Shown here: piece by piece, positions 1 through 7,702 of the stretch
Numbering within the stretch: the first letter of the stretch is position 1
Layout of the letters: every line of letters starts with the position of its first letter
Source of the DNA: an uncultured Lachnospiraceae bacterium
Lineage (GTDB): Bacteria; Bacillota; Clostridia; Lachnospirales; Lachnospiraceae
Direction of reading: 5' to 3'
DNA: 38,843 nucleotides
Assembly (NCBI GenBank): GCA_947629865.1
Contig: CANRFJ010000023.1
Coordinates: 1-38,843, forward strand
The notes under the pieces: model-generated
The model's database searches: none
What the model was told of the DNA's origin: nothing
Seen by the model: the letters and a program-made list of their open reading frames with translations, nothing else
Made by a program: the position numbers and the translations under genes

Positions 1-112
1 ACAGACGTTAGAGTTCCTGGTATACTGTTTGTACGAAAGGAGGAGTACAAAGGCGACGGGGAATCAATATGGCCGATTCCAAGACAAAAATAAAAATAAG
101 GAGGAAAGAAAT

Positions 113-754
113 ATGGGAAATAAACATTACCTATTACAAGCCGATAGTGCAACAGATCCTGTCACAGCAGTTTCCGGGCCATTATGCGGCGCCATCTGTA
201 CAGTCTATCTGTTAGGGGAATTTCAAGCGGAACTTGAGCGGACATTGCTCAATAATTGCTGGAAAGCTGTCAACTATAAGGACCAAGCGTCGAATCCGTA
301 CAAGATTCAGAGATACCTGACATCGTTCTTCGATACTGACAATACGCTTGAGGTGTCTCTGGTAGCGATCTCGGATAGTCCACTGTCTGCCTTTAATGGG
401 GAAATGCTGGATGATCTGAAGAATGCGGGCATAACCAGCGCGCCAAAACTTCTTAAAGATTTTCCAAAAGATTGCGAGTATTTTATGGGAGTGTTTTCGT
501 ACGAATTGAATCCAGAACATCCAAAATCTCATTCAAACACAGAAAGTCGGCAAAAGAGTCCGGGCGAATACCATTATATCCTGCTTCACAAATGCGATAA
601 TGGCTGGGAGTATATAAACCCCCACGAAAATAAGTGGATAACTGCGGGAAAAATAGAAGAAGACGACCGTACACTTCCTGCAGGTTTTATACTCGGAAAC
701 TGGAAGTGGGAAAATTTCGGATTGGCAATTAAGAAGACAAACAAATCTAAATAG
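113..754 (+). CDS. Hypothetical protein, possible papain/C39-like cysteine peptidase fold
   Basis: The product is 213 residues, and I do not recognise the family with certainty. The ATG at 113 is chosen because AAGGAGG lies 8-9 bases upstream; an in-frame TTG at 29 has a weaker context. Near the N-terminus is GPLCGAICTVYLL (Cys25, then Gly-Ala and a hydrophobic helix), which resembles the catalytic-Cys helix of C39/papain-like peptidases. Near the C-terminus, EYHYILLHKCDNGWEYINPH places His154 at the start of a beta strand, followed by an Asn-Pro (Asn169). That is the usual order of Cys, His and Asn/Asp in the fold. No signal peptide or membrane segment is visible. It is the first gene of a same-strand series with the DUF2589-type genes and an amidase. 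The peptidase reading is inference from motif order only. It could instead be an inactive or unrelated cytosolic protein. Confidence 0.6.
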   Translation: MGNKHYLLQADSATDPVTAVSGPLCGAICTVYLLGEFQAELERTLLNNCWKAVNYKDQASNPYKIQRYLTSFFDTDNTLEVSLVAISDSPLSAFNGEMLDDLKNAGITSAPKLLKDFPKDCEYFMGVFSYELNPEHPKSHSNTESRQKSPGEYHYILLHKCDNGWEYINPHENKWITAGKIEEDDRTLPAGFILGNWKWENFGLAIKKTNKSK

Positions 755-798
755 CAAAATTTTCCGGATTGCTCCGGAAAATGGAAATGAGGAAATGG

Positions 799-1710
799 AT
801 GAATAAGGAAGAACAAAACAAGAGAAGTGAAACACTTTTACACAAGGAAGCGGAGCAACCAAAGGTGCCGCACAAGCAAAATAGCGAAAATACCTATATG
901 GACAACGATTTTATCGAGTTGAAAAGTTTGATCTATGCTCCGTTAGAGGCACTGGCGGAATCAAATTTCCAATTGCAGCGCTCAACACTGCGGGCGCTCC
1001 AGGAGATGGGTACATTACGAAAAGACGGGGATGAGTCCGTTATCCATCTAAAAACAACGAATCTGGCATACGAACACATAAAACCGGAACAGGAGGATGG
1101 CTACAGCGTAGAGAATATTCAGCTACAGGTGCCTACCATTTCTCTCATTCCGCTTAATAACCTGGCTGTGAAAAAAGCTGAAATCGACTTTTCCACAGAA
1201 ATCCATGTGAACAATAATGAGGAAAACAATTTCCAGATTTACGCAAGAATCTGCTCGCCTGAGCAGAGGGGAACAGATTTTTCCCCGAAAGTATCCTATA
1301 AGATGAAGGTGGAAACGCTTCCGGCGACAGAAGGTTTCTTGAGAATTCTGGATATGCTTGGGAGCAGTCAGGTTGGCCGGCAGTTGGAGAATAAGATACT
1401 TTTGCCGGACGGAAGCATCCAGTCAGCAGAAATCCAGGCTCTGTATCAGAGCAAGATGGAACTCCGCAATCGAATCAACTCTCTGCAGGCGCTTCATAAA
1501 ACTATCGCAAACAGGATCATGCAGATCCAGAACATGAGCGATTCGCTGGACGCAGATATGCCAAAGGCAATCAGCCGGAAACTGGAGTCGCTGCGGAAAT
1601 TGAAGACGAAAATCATGGAGGAAATCATGTATCTGGAGCTGGATTTAACGGAAAAGGATGTGCAGGAACAAAATGTTTCAGGAACAAAAAAACAAGGAAC
1701 AAATCCCTGA
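799..1710 (+). CDS. DUF2589-like protein with C-terminal coiled coil (paralogue 1)
   Basis: The product is 303 residues. The ATG at 799 has GAGG six bases upstream; earlier in-frame starts at 781 and 787 lack this spacing. Residues about 38-200 look like a divergent DUF2589 domain. They align with the downstream paralogue at LIYAPLEALAESN, at the strand around VPTISLIPLNNLAV, and at ATEGFLRILDML. Residues about 215-290 are charged heptad-like helix, a probable coiled coil. No signal peptide or membrane helix is seen, so it is probably cytosolic. DUF2589 has no function that I know of. Two paralogues side by side suggest a hetero-oligomer built on beta domains and joined by helices; that part is inference. 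Confidence 0.72.
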   Translation: MNKEEQNKRSETLLHKEAEQPKVPHKQNSENTYMDNDFIELKSLIYAPLEALAESNFQLQRSTLRALQEMGTLRKDGDESVIHLKTTNLAYEHIKPEQEDGYSVENIQLQVPTISLIPLNNLAVKKAEIDFSTEIHVNNNEENNFQIYARICSPEQRGTDFSPKVSYKMKVETLPATEGFLRILDMLGSSQVGRQLENKILLPDGSIQSAEIQALYQSKMELRNRINSLQALHKTIANRIMQIQNMSDSLDADMPKAISRKLESLRKLKTKIMEEIMYLELDLTEKDVQEQNVSGTKKQGTNP

Positions 1711-1717
1711 TGAGGTG

Positions 1718-1870
1718 ATGTCTGTGAGGGCGGAGCAGTTTCGGAGAAATCTGATCTGCTATCTCAATATCCGCCTGCTGCAGGATTACCTTCTTCGCGG
1801 GGATGAACTGGAGACCAGAATGATCTGGCTCAGTGATTTGGAACAAACTATAGAATGGGCGGGGCGGTAA
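1718..1870 (+). CDS. Small hypothetical protein between the two DUF2589 genes
   Basis: This is a 50-residue frame beginning eight bases after the preceding stop. A GAGG sits almost against the ATG, so translation may depend on re-initiation after the DUF2589-like gene. A longer start at 1673, overlapping that gene and preceded by AGGA, is also possible and would add 15 residues. The peptide is helical and charged (RAEQFRRNLICYLNIRLLQ) with no transmembrane stretch. It fills the space between the two DUF2589 paralogues neatly and lies on the same strand with tight spacing. I do not recognise it. It could be an adaptor or a chaperone for the coiled-coil partners, but nothing in the sequence proves this. 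Confidence 0.5.
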   Translation: MSVRAEQFRRNLICYLNIRLLQDYLLRGDELETRMIWLSDLEQTIEWAGR

Positions 1871-1895
1871 GTCCCGCTGAGAAAGGAGAATGTAT

Positions 1896-3050
1896 ATGGC
1901 AATATCAGATCAATTTCGGGGGCTGGATATGAAAAACCTGATCGGAGGCCCTCTGTCTGCAGCAGCAGACGCCAGCCTGGCGCTGGCAAACAGCACGGCA
2001 ACTTTTATCAACACGGTTGGATTTGACGAGAGGGGAAGGACGCGAACGGTAAAATTCGGCTACCAGCAGACATCTCAGAACGATGACGGAACTACCAATA
2101 ACGACGAGATGAATGTAGACATTCCGCTGTTAGCAATCACGCCGATCCCCAATCTGCAAATCGACAACGTAGACGTTTTATTTGACATGGAGGTAAAGGA
2201 AACCTCCAAAAGCGAGAGCAGTAACGACCTCTCTGCCTCAGGGAGTGCGACCATTGGTTTTCTCGGCTTTAAGATGACTGTGACGGGAAGCGTCAGCGCC
2301 CATCAGTCCAACACCAGAAGCAGCGACAATTCGGCCAAGTATCATGTGGAGGTCAACGCAAGCAACTACGGTACGCCGGAGGGACTGGCAAGAGTGCTCG
2401 ATATGATGGCGGCCAATATTTCACCGGCATTAATAAGTTCTACGCCGAAGGATGCGAACGGACAGGATCTGACAAAGGAAAAGAGAGAAAAGGTGGAGCG
2501 CCGAAAGCAGCTATCTTTGGCAGTGTCCGATCTGGAGCGTCAGGTAAACGCCGCCAGAAATGTGTATAACGAGCGGCTGACACAGTTCAGGCGGATTGCC
2601 TCCGCACAGCTGAATGAGTATTTGGCGAGAATCAGCAACGAGCTGTCTGCGCAGGAGGAAAAATTAAAAGGACTGGATCCGAGCAAAGACGCCGACTATC
2701 AGACGAACAAAAGCGCGATTGACGAGACTATTCAGAAGATAACCAATATGCGCGATGAAGTGATTGCCTCGTGGAATAATTTCCAGAACAATCTGGAGGG
2801 CCTGATGAATATTGTGGCCGATACCTCGGACACGAGTGGCGGGATATCTTCGGTGTTCGGATTAAAAATGCCCCAATTAGGGGAAAAAGATTCAATCAAA
2901 GCGATAAACTTCGCCAATAATGACAGCAGCCAATACGATGCCATGCTCACTATTCAGAATAAGTCAGTAGACGACAAAAAGAAAATGACAGCTTTGGAAA
3001 ACAGCTTGTCGGACAAAAAGAGAGAATATAATCTGGCGCTGACAGAATAA
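1896..3050 (+). CDS. DUF2589 domain protein with long coiled coil (paralogue 2)
   Basis: The product is 384 residues. AAAGGAG at about 1882-1888 favours the ATG at 1896 over the one at 1890. Residues 1-175 match what I know of DUF2589: a start of the type NLIGGPLSAAADASLALA, a strand block DIPLLAITPIPNLQIDNVDV, a Ser/Gly-rich low-complexity insert, and a GTPEGLARVLDMM helix. Residues about 195-300 and the last 30 residues are long, charged, heptad-like helices that probably form a coiled coil. There is no signal peptide or membrane span. It is the better preserved of the two paralogues and probably partners the gene at 799. Molecular function is unknown. Confidence 0.8.
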   Translation: MAISDQFRGLDMKNLIGGPLSAAADASLALANSTATFINTVGFDERGRTRTVKFGYQQTSQNDDGTTNNDEMNVDIPLLAITPIPNLQIDNVDVLFDMEVKETSKSESSNDLSASGSATIGFLGFKMTVTGSVSAHQSNTRSSDNSAKYHVEVNASNYGTPEGLARVLDMMAANISPALISSTPKDANGQDLTKEKREKVERRKQLSLAVSDLERQVNAARNVYNERLTQFRRIASAQLNEYLARISNELSAQEEKLKGLDPSKDADYQTNKSAIDETIQKITNMRDEVIASWNNFQNNLEGLMNIVADTSDTSGGISSVFGLKMPQLGEKDSIKAINFANNDSSQYDAMLTIQNKSVDDKKKMTALENSLSDKKREYNLALTE

Positions 3051-3082
3051 AAGAATCGACGTTGTTAAAAGGAGGAATTCTA

Positions 3083-3382
3083 ATGCCAAAAGGAGAAAGC
3101 AAGAAATCCTATTTGCAGGAAATACAGTATGTAAAGACCGTGACAATAGGAAGTATCAATCCAAACGTCCCGTTTTCGGACAAGAGCCGCGGGAGACAGG
3201 AGAACTTTTTGAACCGCTGCCTGTCCGGTCATCCCAAAGGAATTATACTCAGTAAAGATGTTGCCGTTGGATGCTTTCAGGCGGGCGAGCACAGCTTTAC
3301 ACTGGAGCGGACGACCTATCATGTAGGTTTCCGGAGAAAACCGGGATGGCTGACAGACGAGTCGGGAGGTGAAAAAGCATGA
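3083..3382 (+). CDS. Small hypothetical protein coupled to the amidase gene
   Basis: The product is 99 residues. The ATG at 3083 is preceded by AAAGGAGG with good spacing. Its last four bases overlap the amidase start as ATGA (3379-3382), a typical translational-coupling arrangement, so the two proteins are probably made together. It has a basic N-terminus, one cysteine-containing stretch (NRCLSGHPKGIILSKDVAVG) and an aromatic, arginine-rich C-terminus (TTYHVGFRRKPGWL). No membrane helix or signal peptide is visible. I do not recognise the family. Its coupling suggests an accessory, inhibitor or loader for the amidase, which is inference. Confidence 0.65.
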   Translation: MPKGESKKSYLQEIQYVKTVTIGSINPNVPFSDKSRGRQENFLNRCLSGHPKGIILSKDVAVGCFQAGEHSFTLERTTYHVGFRRKPGWLTDESGGEKA

Positions 3383-4353
3383 AAGGCAAAAAGAGCACGA
3401 AGGCAGGCAAGAACACGAAAGCCAGCAAGAGCACAAAGGCCGGCATGAGCACAAAGGCCGAAAAGAGCACGAAGGCCAGCAAGAGCGCAAAGGCCGATAA
3501 GAGCACAAAAGCCGGCATGAGCACAAAGGCCGGCAAGAACACGAAAGCCGGCATGAGCACAAAGACCGGCATGAGCACGAAGGCCGGCATGAGCACAAAG
3601 ACCGGTAAGAGCACGAAGGCCGGCATGAACACGAAAGCCAGCAAGAGCACAAAAACCGGCATGAGCACAAAGGCCGGTAAGAGCACAAAAACCGGCATGA
3701 GCACAAAAGCCGGTAAGGGCACAAAGGCCGGCATGAACACGAAAGCCAGCAAGAGCACAAAAGCCGGTAAGAGCACAAAGACCGGCATGAGCACAAAGAC
3801 CGGCATGAGCACAAAGACCGGCATGATCATAAAGGCCGGAAAAATAAATATCATAAGAAACCTGACAAAGATAAATGTGGTAAAATGTCTGGGGATCAGT
3901 CCGCCAAAATACATAGTAATCCACAGCACTGGCAATACGGCCTCTGCCCAAAACGAGAATCTCAACATTGTCAACAACAATCGCCACGGAATAGGGGCGC
4001 ATTACTCGGTAGATGAAAAAGATATTTACCAGGCTGTATTAGACGATCATAAAATATACCACTGCGGAACGGCGAATGTATATACGCAGAAACATTTGGA
4101 ATGTCGGAACAGCAATTCAATCGGGATTGAGATGTGTCAAAAGGACATGAAGGGGAATGTAGCCGAGGGTACAATTAAAAACACAGCTCTGCTCGTACAG
4201 TATCTAATGAAGATACACAATATTAATGAAAGCCATGTGCTCCGTCATTTTGATGTGGTAAGCAAGACCTGCCCGATTGCCTATGCGGGAACCACCGAAA
4301 AAAATAAGCGGTGGGGAGTTTTGAAAAAAAAGCTGGTGGGGAAAAGTAAATAG
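3379..4353 (+). CDS. PGRP-fold N-acetylmuramoyl-L-alanine amidase with N-terminal lysine-rich hexapeptide repeats
   Basis: The product is 324 residues. Residues 5-154 are 25 tandem copies of a six-residue unit, consensus (K/M)STK(A/T)G, which makes the N-terminal half strongly basic. Residues about 175-310 form an Amidase_2 (peptidoglycan-recognition) domain. The expected zinc ligands are visible: His182 in IVIHSTG, His290 in VLRHFDV and Cys298 in SKTCP, with SIGIEMC as the core strand. The predicted reaction is cleavage of the amide bond between N-acetylmuramic acid and L-alanine in peptidoglycan. There is no Sec signal peptide, so wall access would need lysis, a dedicated exporter or a phage-like route. 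The basic repeats could bind teichoic acid, DNA or membranes. A link with the DUF2589 proteins is inferred from adjacency alone. Confidence 0.87.
   Translation: MKGKKSTKAGKNTKASKSTKAGMSTKAEKSTKASKSAKADKSTKAGMSTKAGKNTKAGMSTKTGMSTKAGMSTKTGKSTKAGMNTKASKSTKTGMSTKAGKSTKTGMSTKAGKGTKAGMNTKASKSTKAGKSTKTGMSTKTGMSTKTGMIIKAGKINIIRNLTKINVVKCLGISPPKYIVIHSTGNTASAQNENLNIVNNNRHGIGAHYSVDEKDIYQAVLDDHKIYHCGTANVYTQKHLECRNSNSIGIEMCQKDMKGNVAEGTIKNTALLVQYLMKIHNINESHVLRHFDVVSKTCPIAYAGTTEKNKRWGVLKKKLVGKSK
3391..3840 (+). repeat. 18-bp coding minisatellite, 25 units
   Basis: Twenty-five in-frame 18-bp units encode (K/M)(S/N)TK(A/T)(G/S). The first position alternates between Lys and Met, and the final unit is degenerate (MIIKAG). 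Because the period is a multiple of three, copy-number change by slippage or recombination would lengthen or shorten the protein without breaking the frame. The opposite strand is open through the array, but it encodes only a Cys/Leu- or Ala/Phe-rich periodic shadow. Confidence 0.95.
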
Positions 4354-4416
4354 CAGAAACAGTCTATCGCAAGGAACAGCACACTAAAGTCAGTGTGACA
4401 TCCCACCAAAAACTGT

Positions 4417-4451
4417 AAAAAGGCTTTCGGGCGTATGCCCGAAAGCCTTAT
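4417..4451 (-). terminator. Intrinsic terminator, copy 1 of a duplicated 35-bp sequence
   Basis: The perfect arms GGCTTTCGGGC and GCCCGAAAGCC enclose a GTAT loop. On the minus strand the hairpin is followed by TTTTT, so it should end the alarmone-synthetase operon; the plus-strand tail is poor but could still slow transcription from the amidase gene. The same 35 bases recur exactly at 6399-6433 after tuf, in the same orientation. Confidence 0.85.
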
Positions 4452-4526
4452 CTTTGCTGTCGGTTTCCTTTGAATCCATAAGGATTCTGGTATGTATCCG
4501 CGCACACCAAATGTCCATTAACCTAC

Positions 4527-5081
4527 TTACTTTTGATGATCTGCGGAGTATTGATACCCGCAACCCGCCTGAAAGGCCAAAATCATCAATTCAATATTTT
4601 TAGCTGAATACTCCCTATATCGGAAATGGTACAGCATGGTTTCCACAAAACTGTTCACTTTTTTCTGTTGATTTTCCAGAATTGACACACTTTCCGGTTC
4701 AGAAAAAAGGTAAGAGCGCAAAAAGCAACTCACAAATTCTTCATTTATAAAAACCAGTTCCGCCACTTGAGACGGCACTGTAATCTGGAAAACCTTATGC
4801 CTCAGCAACCAGTAACTCAGATATGCATAAATTTTTGACTCGTGTACCTTCTTGATATCCTGAAATTCCTTCAGGCGGTCGATATCCACGAAATAATCCA
4901 CAATAACATGTTTCAAAATGTCATCCGAGATGACCACCTTGTCCTGAAGTTTTCTCTTGTTAACAAAATCTTCCAGCAAATCATTCAGCCACTCATATCT
5001 GCTTCGAATTTTTTCTTCACCGAATTTATCAATCAAATATTTATATGTTTTAGGCGCAGCCTCTGCACAATTCTTATCCAT
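4527..5081 (-). CDS. Hypothetical helical protein, third gene of the alarmone-synthetase operon
   Basis: The product is 184 residues. Its ATG (5081) overlaps the stop of the 68-residue gene by eight bases, with GAGGAG just upstream, so translation is coupled. The sequence is soluble and predicted mostly helical, rich in Lys, Glu and aromatics (for example KTYKYLIDKFGEEKIRSRY near the start). It has no membrane segment and no catalytic motif that I recognise. Local base use is clearly more AT-rich than the neighbouring tuf gene, consistent with horizontal acquisition. Its position behind a RelA/SpoT-type gene makes an antitoxin, sensor or effector role possible, but that is speculation from context. 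Confidence 0.7.
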   Translation of the reverse strand: MDKNCAEAAPKTYKYLIDKFGEEKIRSRYEWLNDLLEDFVNKRKLQDKVVISDDILKHVIVDYFVDIDRLKEFQDIKKVHESKIYAYLSYWLLRHKVFQITVPSQVAELVFINEEFVSCFLRSYLFSEPESVSILENQQKKVNSFVETMLYHFRYREYSAKNIELMILAFQAGCGYQYSADHQK

Positions 5082-5271
5082 GATACTCCTCTCTTACCAG
5101 CCTTTGATCCATCAAAAAACAACCACAGGAACTGATATACCTGTCGAAGTAATAGTAGTGCAGACCTTCCAGTCCCCCTGTAAACTCCGTGCCATGATTT
5201 GGCAGATTGATTTTAGGAAATGTCCCGTTTTTTAATTCTTCAATGAACTGTTTTCCCTTTGTCTTATTCAT
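5074..5271 (-). CDS. Small hypothetical protein, second gene of the alarmone-synthetase operon
   Basis: The product is 65 residues from the ATG at 5271, which has GGCGGTG upstream. A GTG at 5280 would add three residues. It begins about 25 bases after the synthetase stop and overlaps the next gene by eight bases. The sequence has a charged N-terminus (NKTKGKQFIEELKNG) and a Gly/Tyr-rich middle (GGLEGLHYYYFDRYISSCG) with no membrane span. I do not recognise it. Small size and tight coupling to a RelA/SpoT-type enzyme are typical of toxin-antitoxin layouts, so it is a candidate antitoxin, without direct evidence. Confidence 0.6.
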   Translation of the reverse strand: MNKTKGKQFIEELKNGTFPKINLPNHGTEFTGGLEGLHYYYFDRYISSCGCFLMDQRLVREEYHG

Positions 5272-5295
5272 CTCGCACACCGCCTTGTCTGATTA

Positions 5296-6237
5296 TTATA
5301 CCGTTATCTTTTCTCTAAAATCTTTCATCTCACCCTCTATTTCTTCCAGACGAAGAATGAAACTATCCACTTCTTTTACTATCGCATCGGATGTCTCCCA
5401 TCCTCCTTTGGGCCGCACAACCACTGCCTCCGTCTCATAGACATCTCGCATTTCATCGCCAAGATCATTGGACAGTCTAGTAAGTTTAGCCAGAATATCT
5501 GACATCTTCTCTAAAGCCGTATGGCTTTTATTGTTATCCTTTTTGTATACATAATTGTGGTCGCAATCACTCCATGCTTCGTCATATATAGTTCTGACCT
5601 GAATCTCTATATAGGTTTTGCAAAAACTCACAGTATAATGTATACTACGATAGCCTTTCTTGTGTCGTTTAACGTCCAACCCCTGTTCCTTATATGGTTC
5701 TATGCTGTCCCCTTCCGCATAATACACTTTGGGTATTTCCGCCTGGAATTTTCTTCCCTCAATATGTTCCAACGGCTTATCTTTCTCATACTTCCTGTCT
5801 TCATCCATTGGAAAAGCCTCTAAAATTTCCCGATGAATGTCTAACCACTTTCCCCTGTAATTAATGATAACTCTAAGCCCAATCAAGTCTGTAATGACAT
5901 CCTTATAATTTTCTACATTAATTTTAGCATATTTGTGCTCGTCATCCCCCAGCCACTCATGGCGTTTACTAATTACCTTTCCTATCAGACTTTCCACCGA
6001 CTTAACTCTCTTTGTGTGCAAATGCACACCAGGAAATTGCTCAATAATATCCCATATCTTCTTCTTGACGTCCTCGCAGTAATCTTTCCATTTACCATAA
6101 TCGTCATAAATCTGATGACAAATCTGCTCTGTATTTTGGGAGTGTCCCTTGGCACAGTCAACTACATTCATGTCTTCCACTTTTTGCTGCAATTTACGAT
6201 CTCGCAGAAGCATCTCCCAAAATTCAATCCACTCCAT
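5296..6237 (-). CDS. RelA/SpoT-domain small alarmone synthetase, possibly a toxSAS-type enzyme
   Basis: The product is 313 residues, with GAGGAG ten bases before the ATG. A RelA/SpoT nucleotidyltransferase domain spans about residues 75-265. The basic segment RVKSVESLIGKV (77-88) corresponds to the ATP-binding region. DLIGLRV (117-123) carries the metal-binding Asp, GYRSIHY (195-201) is the G-loop, and EIQVRT (211-216) holds the second acidic residue, followed by a DH pair at 226-227. All core residues look intact, so pyrophosphate transfer from ATP to a nucleotide, or to tRNA as in some toxSAS enzymes, is plausible. There is no HD hydrolase, TGS or ACT domain. About 75 N-terminal residues and 45 C-terminal residues are extra to the core. 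It leads a three-gene operon with two unknown proteins. Whether it is a housekeeping alarmone synthetase or a toxin cannot be decided here. Confidence 0.85.
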   Translation of the reverse strand: MEWIEFWEMLLRDRKLQQKVEDMNVVDCAKGHSQNTEQICHQIYDDYGKWKDYCEDVKKKIWDIIEQFPGVHLHTKRVKSVESLIGKVISKRHEWLGDDEHKYAKINVENYKDVITDLIGLRVIINYRGKWLDIHREILEAFPMDEDRKYEKDKPLEHIEGRKFQAEIPKVYYAEGDSIEPYKEQGLDVKRHKKGYRSIHYTVSFCKTYIEIQVRTIYDEAWSDCDHNYVYKKDNNKSHTALEKMSDILAKLTRLSNDLGDEMRDVYETEAVVVRPKGGWETSDAIVKEVDSFILRLEEIEGEMKDFREKITV

Positions 6238-6272
6238 AAGCTGCTATCTCCTCTGTAAAAGAATGTATAGTA

Positions 6273-6300
6273 ATTATATCACATTGTTATATAATTGCAA
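6273..6300 (-). promoter_or_regulatory. Predicted promoter of the alarmone-synthetase operon
   Basis: On the minus strand TTGCAA (6300-6295) and TATAAT (6278-6273) are 16 bases apart, with a TG just ahead of the -10 box. The sequence around it is very AT-rich. Confidence 0.65.
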
Positions 6301-6398
6301 TTAATTTTTATTCCGGTCAGCAACAAGGCGATAACAGACTTATCCGGCCGAAGTCAAGGGCATCCTGCTACCTGCTTTCTAAAAGCAGATTAGAAAAG

Positions 6399-6433
6399 AA
6401 AAAGGCTTTCGGGCGTATGCCCGAAAGCCTTAT
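6399..6433 (-). terminator. Intrinsic terminator of the str operon, copy 2 of the duplicated 35-bp sequence
   Basis: This has the same GGCTTTCGGGC/GCCCGAAAGCC hairpin as at 4417-4451. It lies 18 bases after the tuf stop and is followed on the minus strand by TTTTTCTTTT. It is the natural end of the rpsL-rpsG-fusA-tuf transcript. Confidence 0.9.
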
Positions 6434-6451
6434 AAATTCTAACTTTTTTGA

Positions 6452-7639
6452 TTACTCAATAATGCTGGCTACACGACCGGAACCTACGGTACGGCCACCC
6501 TCGCGGATAGCGAACGTAAGGCCCTGATCCATAGCGATCGGGTGAATCAGTTCAATCGTCATCTCTACGTTATCACCAGGCATACACATCTCTGTGCCCT
6601 CCGGCAACTGAACAACACCTGTTACGTCCGTTGTACGGAAGTAGAACTGCGGACGGTAGTTGTTGAAGAACGGAGTATGACGTCCGCCCTCGTCCTTAGT
6701 CAGTACATAAACCTGAGCGGTAAACTTGGTGTGGCATGTCAGTGTACCCGGCTGACAAAGCACCTGTCCTCTCTCGATCTCGTTCTTCTGAACGCCACGG
6801 AGAAGTACACCGGCATTATCACCAGCCTGAGCCTCATCCAGCTCTTTGTGGAACATCTCGATACCAGTTACAACAACCTTGCGGGTATCCTCTTTGATAC
6901 CAACAATCTCAACCTCATCATTCAGATGAAGTGTACCAGCCTCAACACGTCCGGTAGCAACCGTACCACGTCCGGTGATGGAGAATACGTCCTCGACAGG
7001 CATTACAAACGGTTTATCCGTATCACGCTGCGGATCCGGAATATACTCGTCGATAGTATTCATGAGCTCCATGATCTTGTCGCCCCACTCGCCGCTCGGA
7101 TCTTCCAGAGCTTTCAGAGCGGAACCCTTGATAATCGGGCAGTCTGTGAACTCATACTCCTCAAGCTGCTCGGTAACTTCCATCTCTACCAGCTCAATCA
7201 GCTCGTCGTCATCTACCATATCGCATTTGTTCAGGAATACAATGATATACGGTACGCCTACCTGACGGGACAGAAGGATGTGCTCCTTAGTCTGAGCCAT
7301 AACACCATCGGTAGCAGCTACTACCAGGATAGCGCCGTCCATCTGTGCGGCACCGGTAATCATGTTCTTAACGTAGTCGGCATGTCCAGGACAGTCTACA
7401 TGTGCATAGTGTCTTTTCTCTGTCTCGTACTCTACATGTGCAGTGGAGATTGTGATACCACGCTCTCTCTCCTCCGGCGCTTTATCAATGTTCTCGAAAT
7501 CAGTAGCTTCATTTCCCGATACCCTCTCAGCCAGTACCTTTGTGATAGCGGCTGTCAGAGTGGTCTTACCATGGTCAACGTGTCCGATGGTACCAATGTT
7601 ACAATGCGGTTTACTTCTTACATACTTTTCCTTAGCCAT
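6452..7639 (-). CDS. tuf: Elongation factor Tu
   Basis: The product is 395 residues, the usual EF-Tu length. It delivers aminoacyl-tRNA to the ribosome in a GTP-dependent manner. Visible signatures are GHVDHGKTT (P loop), DCPGHADY (G3), NKCDMVD (G4) and the C-terminal beta-barrel domains ending [10 protein letters not shown]. The ATG at 7639 is preceded by AGGAGG; an upstream TTG extension of seven residues is not credible. It is last in the str operon but has its own promoter in the repeat-containing spacer upstream, so it can be made in excess of fusA. Confidence 0.99.
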   Translation of the reverse strand: MAKEKYVRSKPHCNIGTIGHVDHGKTTLTAAITKVLAERVSGNEATDFENIDKAPEERERGITISTAHVEYETEKRHYAHVDCPGHADYVKNMITGAAQMDGAILVVAATDGVMAQTKEHILLSRQVGVPYIIVFLNKCDMVDDDELIELVEMEVTEQLEEYEFTDCPIIKGSALKALEDPSGEWGDKIMELMNTIDEYIPDPQRDTDKPFVMPVEDVFSITGRGTVATGRVEAGTLHLNDEVEIVGIKEDTRKVVVTGIEMFHKELDEAQAGDNAGVLLRGVQKNEIERGQVLCQPGTLTCHTKFTAQVYVLTKDEGGRHTPFFNNYRPQFYFRTTDVTGVVQLPEGTEMCMPGDNVEMTIELIHPIAMDQGLTFAIREGGRTVGSGRVASIIE

Positions 7640-7702
7640 TTCTAAACGTCCTCCTAACATTTTTTATACTTTTTATTTAGAAACTTCTGCCAATATAGCA
7701 CC

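Noticed and set aside
3391-3840. CRISPR array or recombination repeat
   Set aside because: The 18-bp units are head-to-tail, in frame and coding, without spacers.
3080-3980. Three overlapping long minus-strand open frames rich in Cys/Ser/Arg or Ala/Phe/Leu periodicities
   Set aside because: They are the antisense readings of the 18-bp lysine repeat, have no ribosome-binding sites, and end where the array's influence ends.
6542-7645. A 367-codon plus-strand open frame opposite tuf
   Set aside because: It is a shadow created by the strong codon bias of tuf. The translation resembles no family and lacks a ribosome-binding site.
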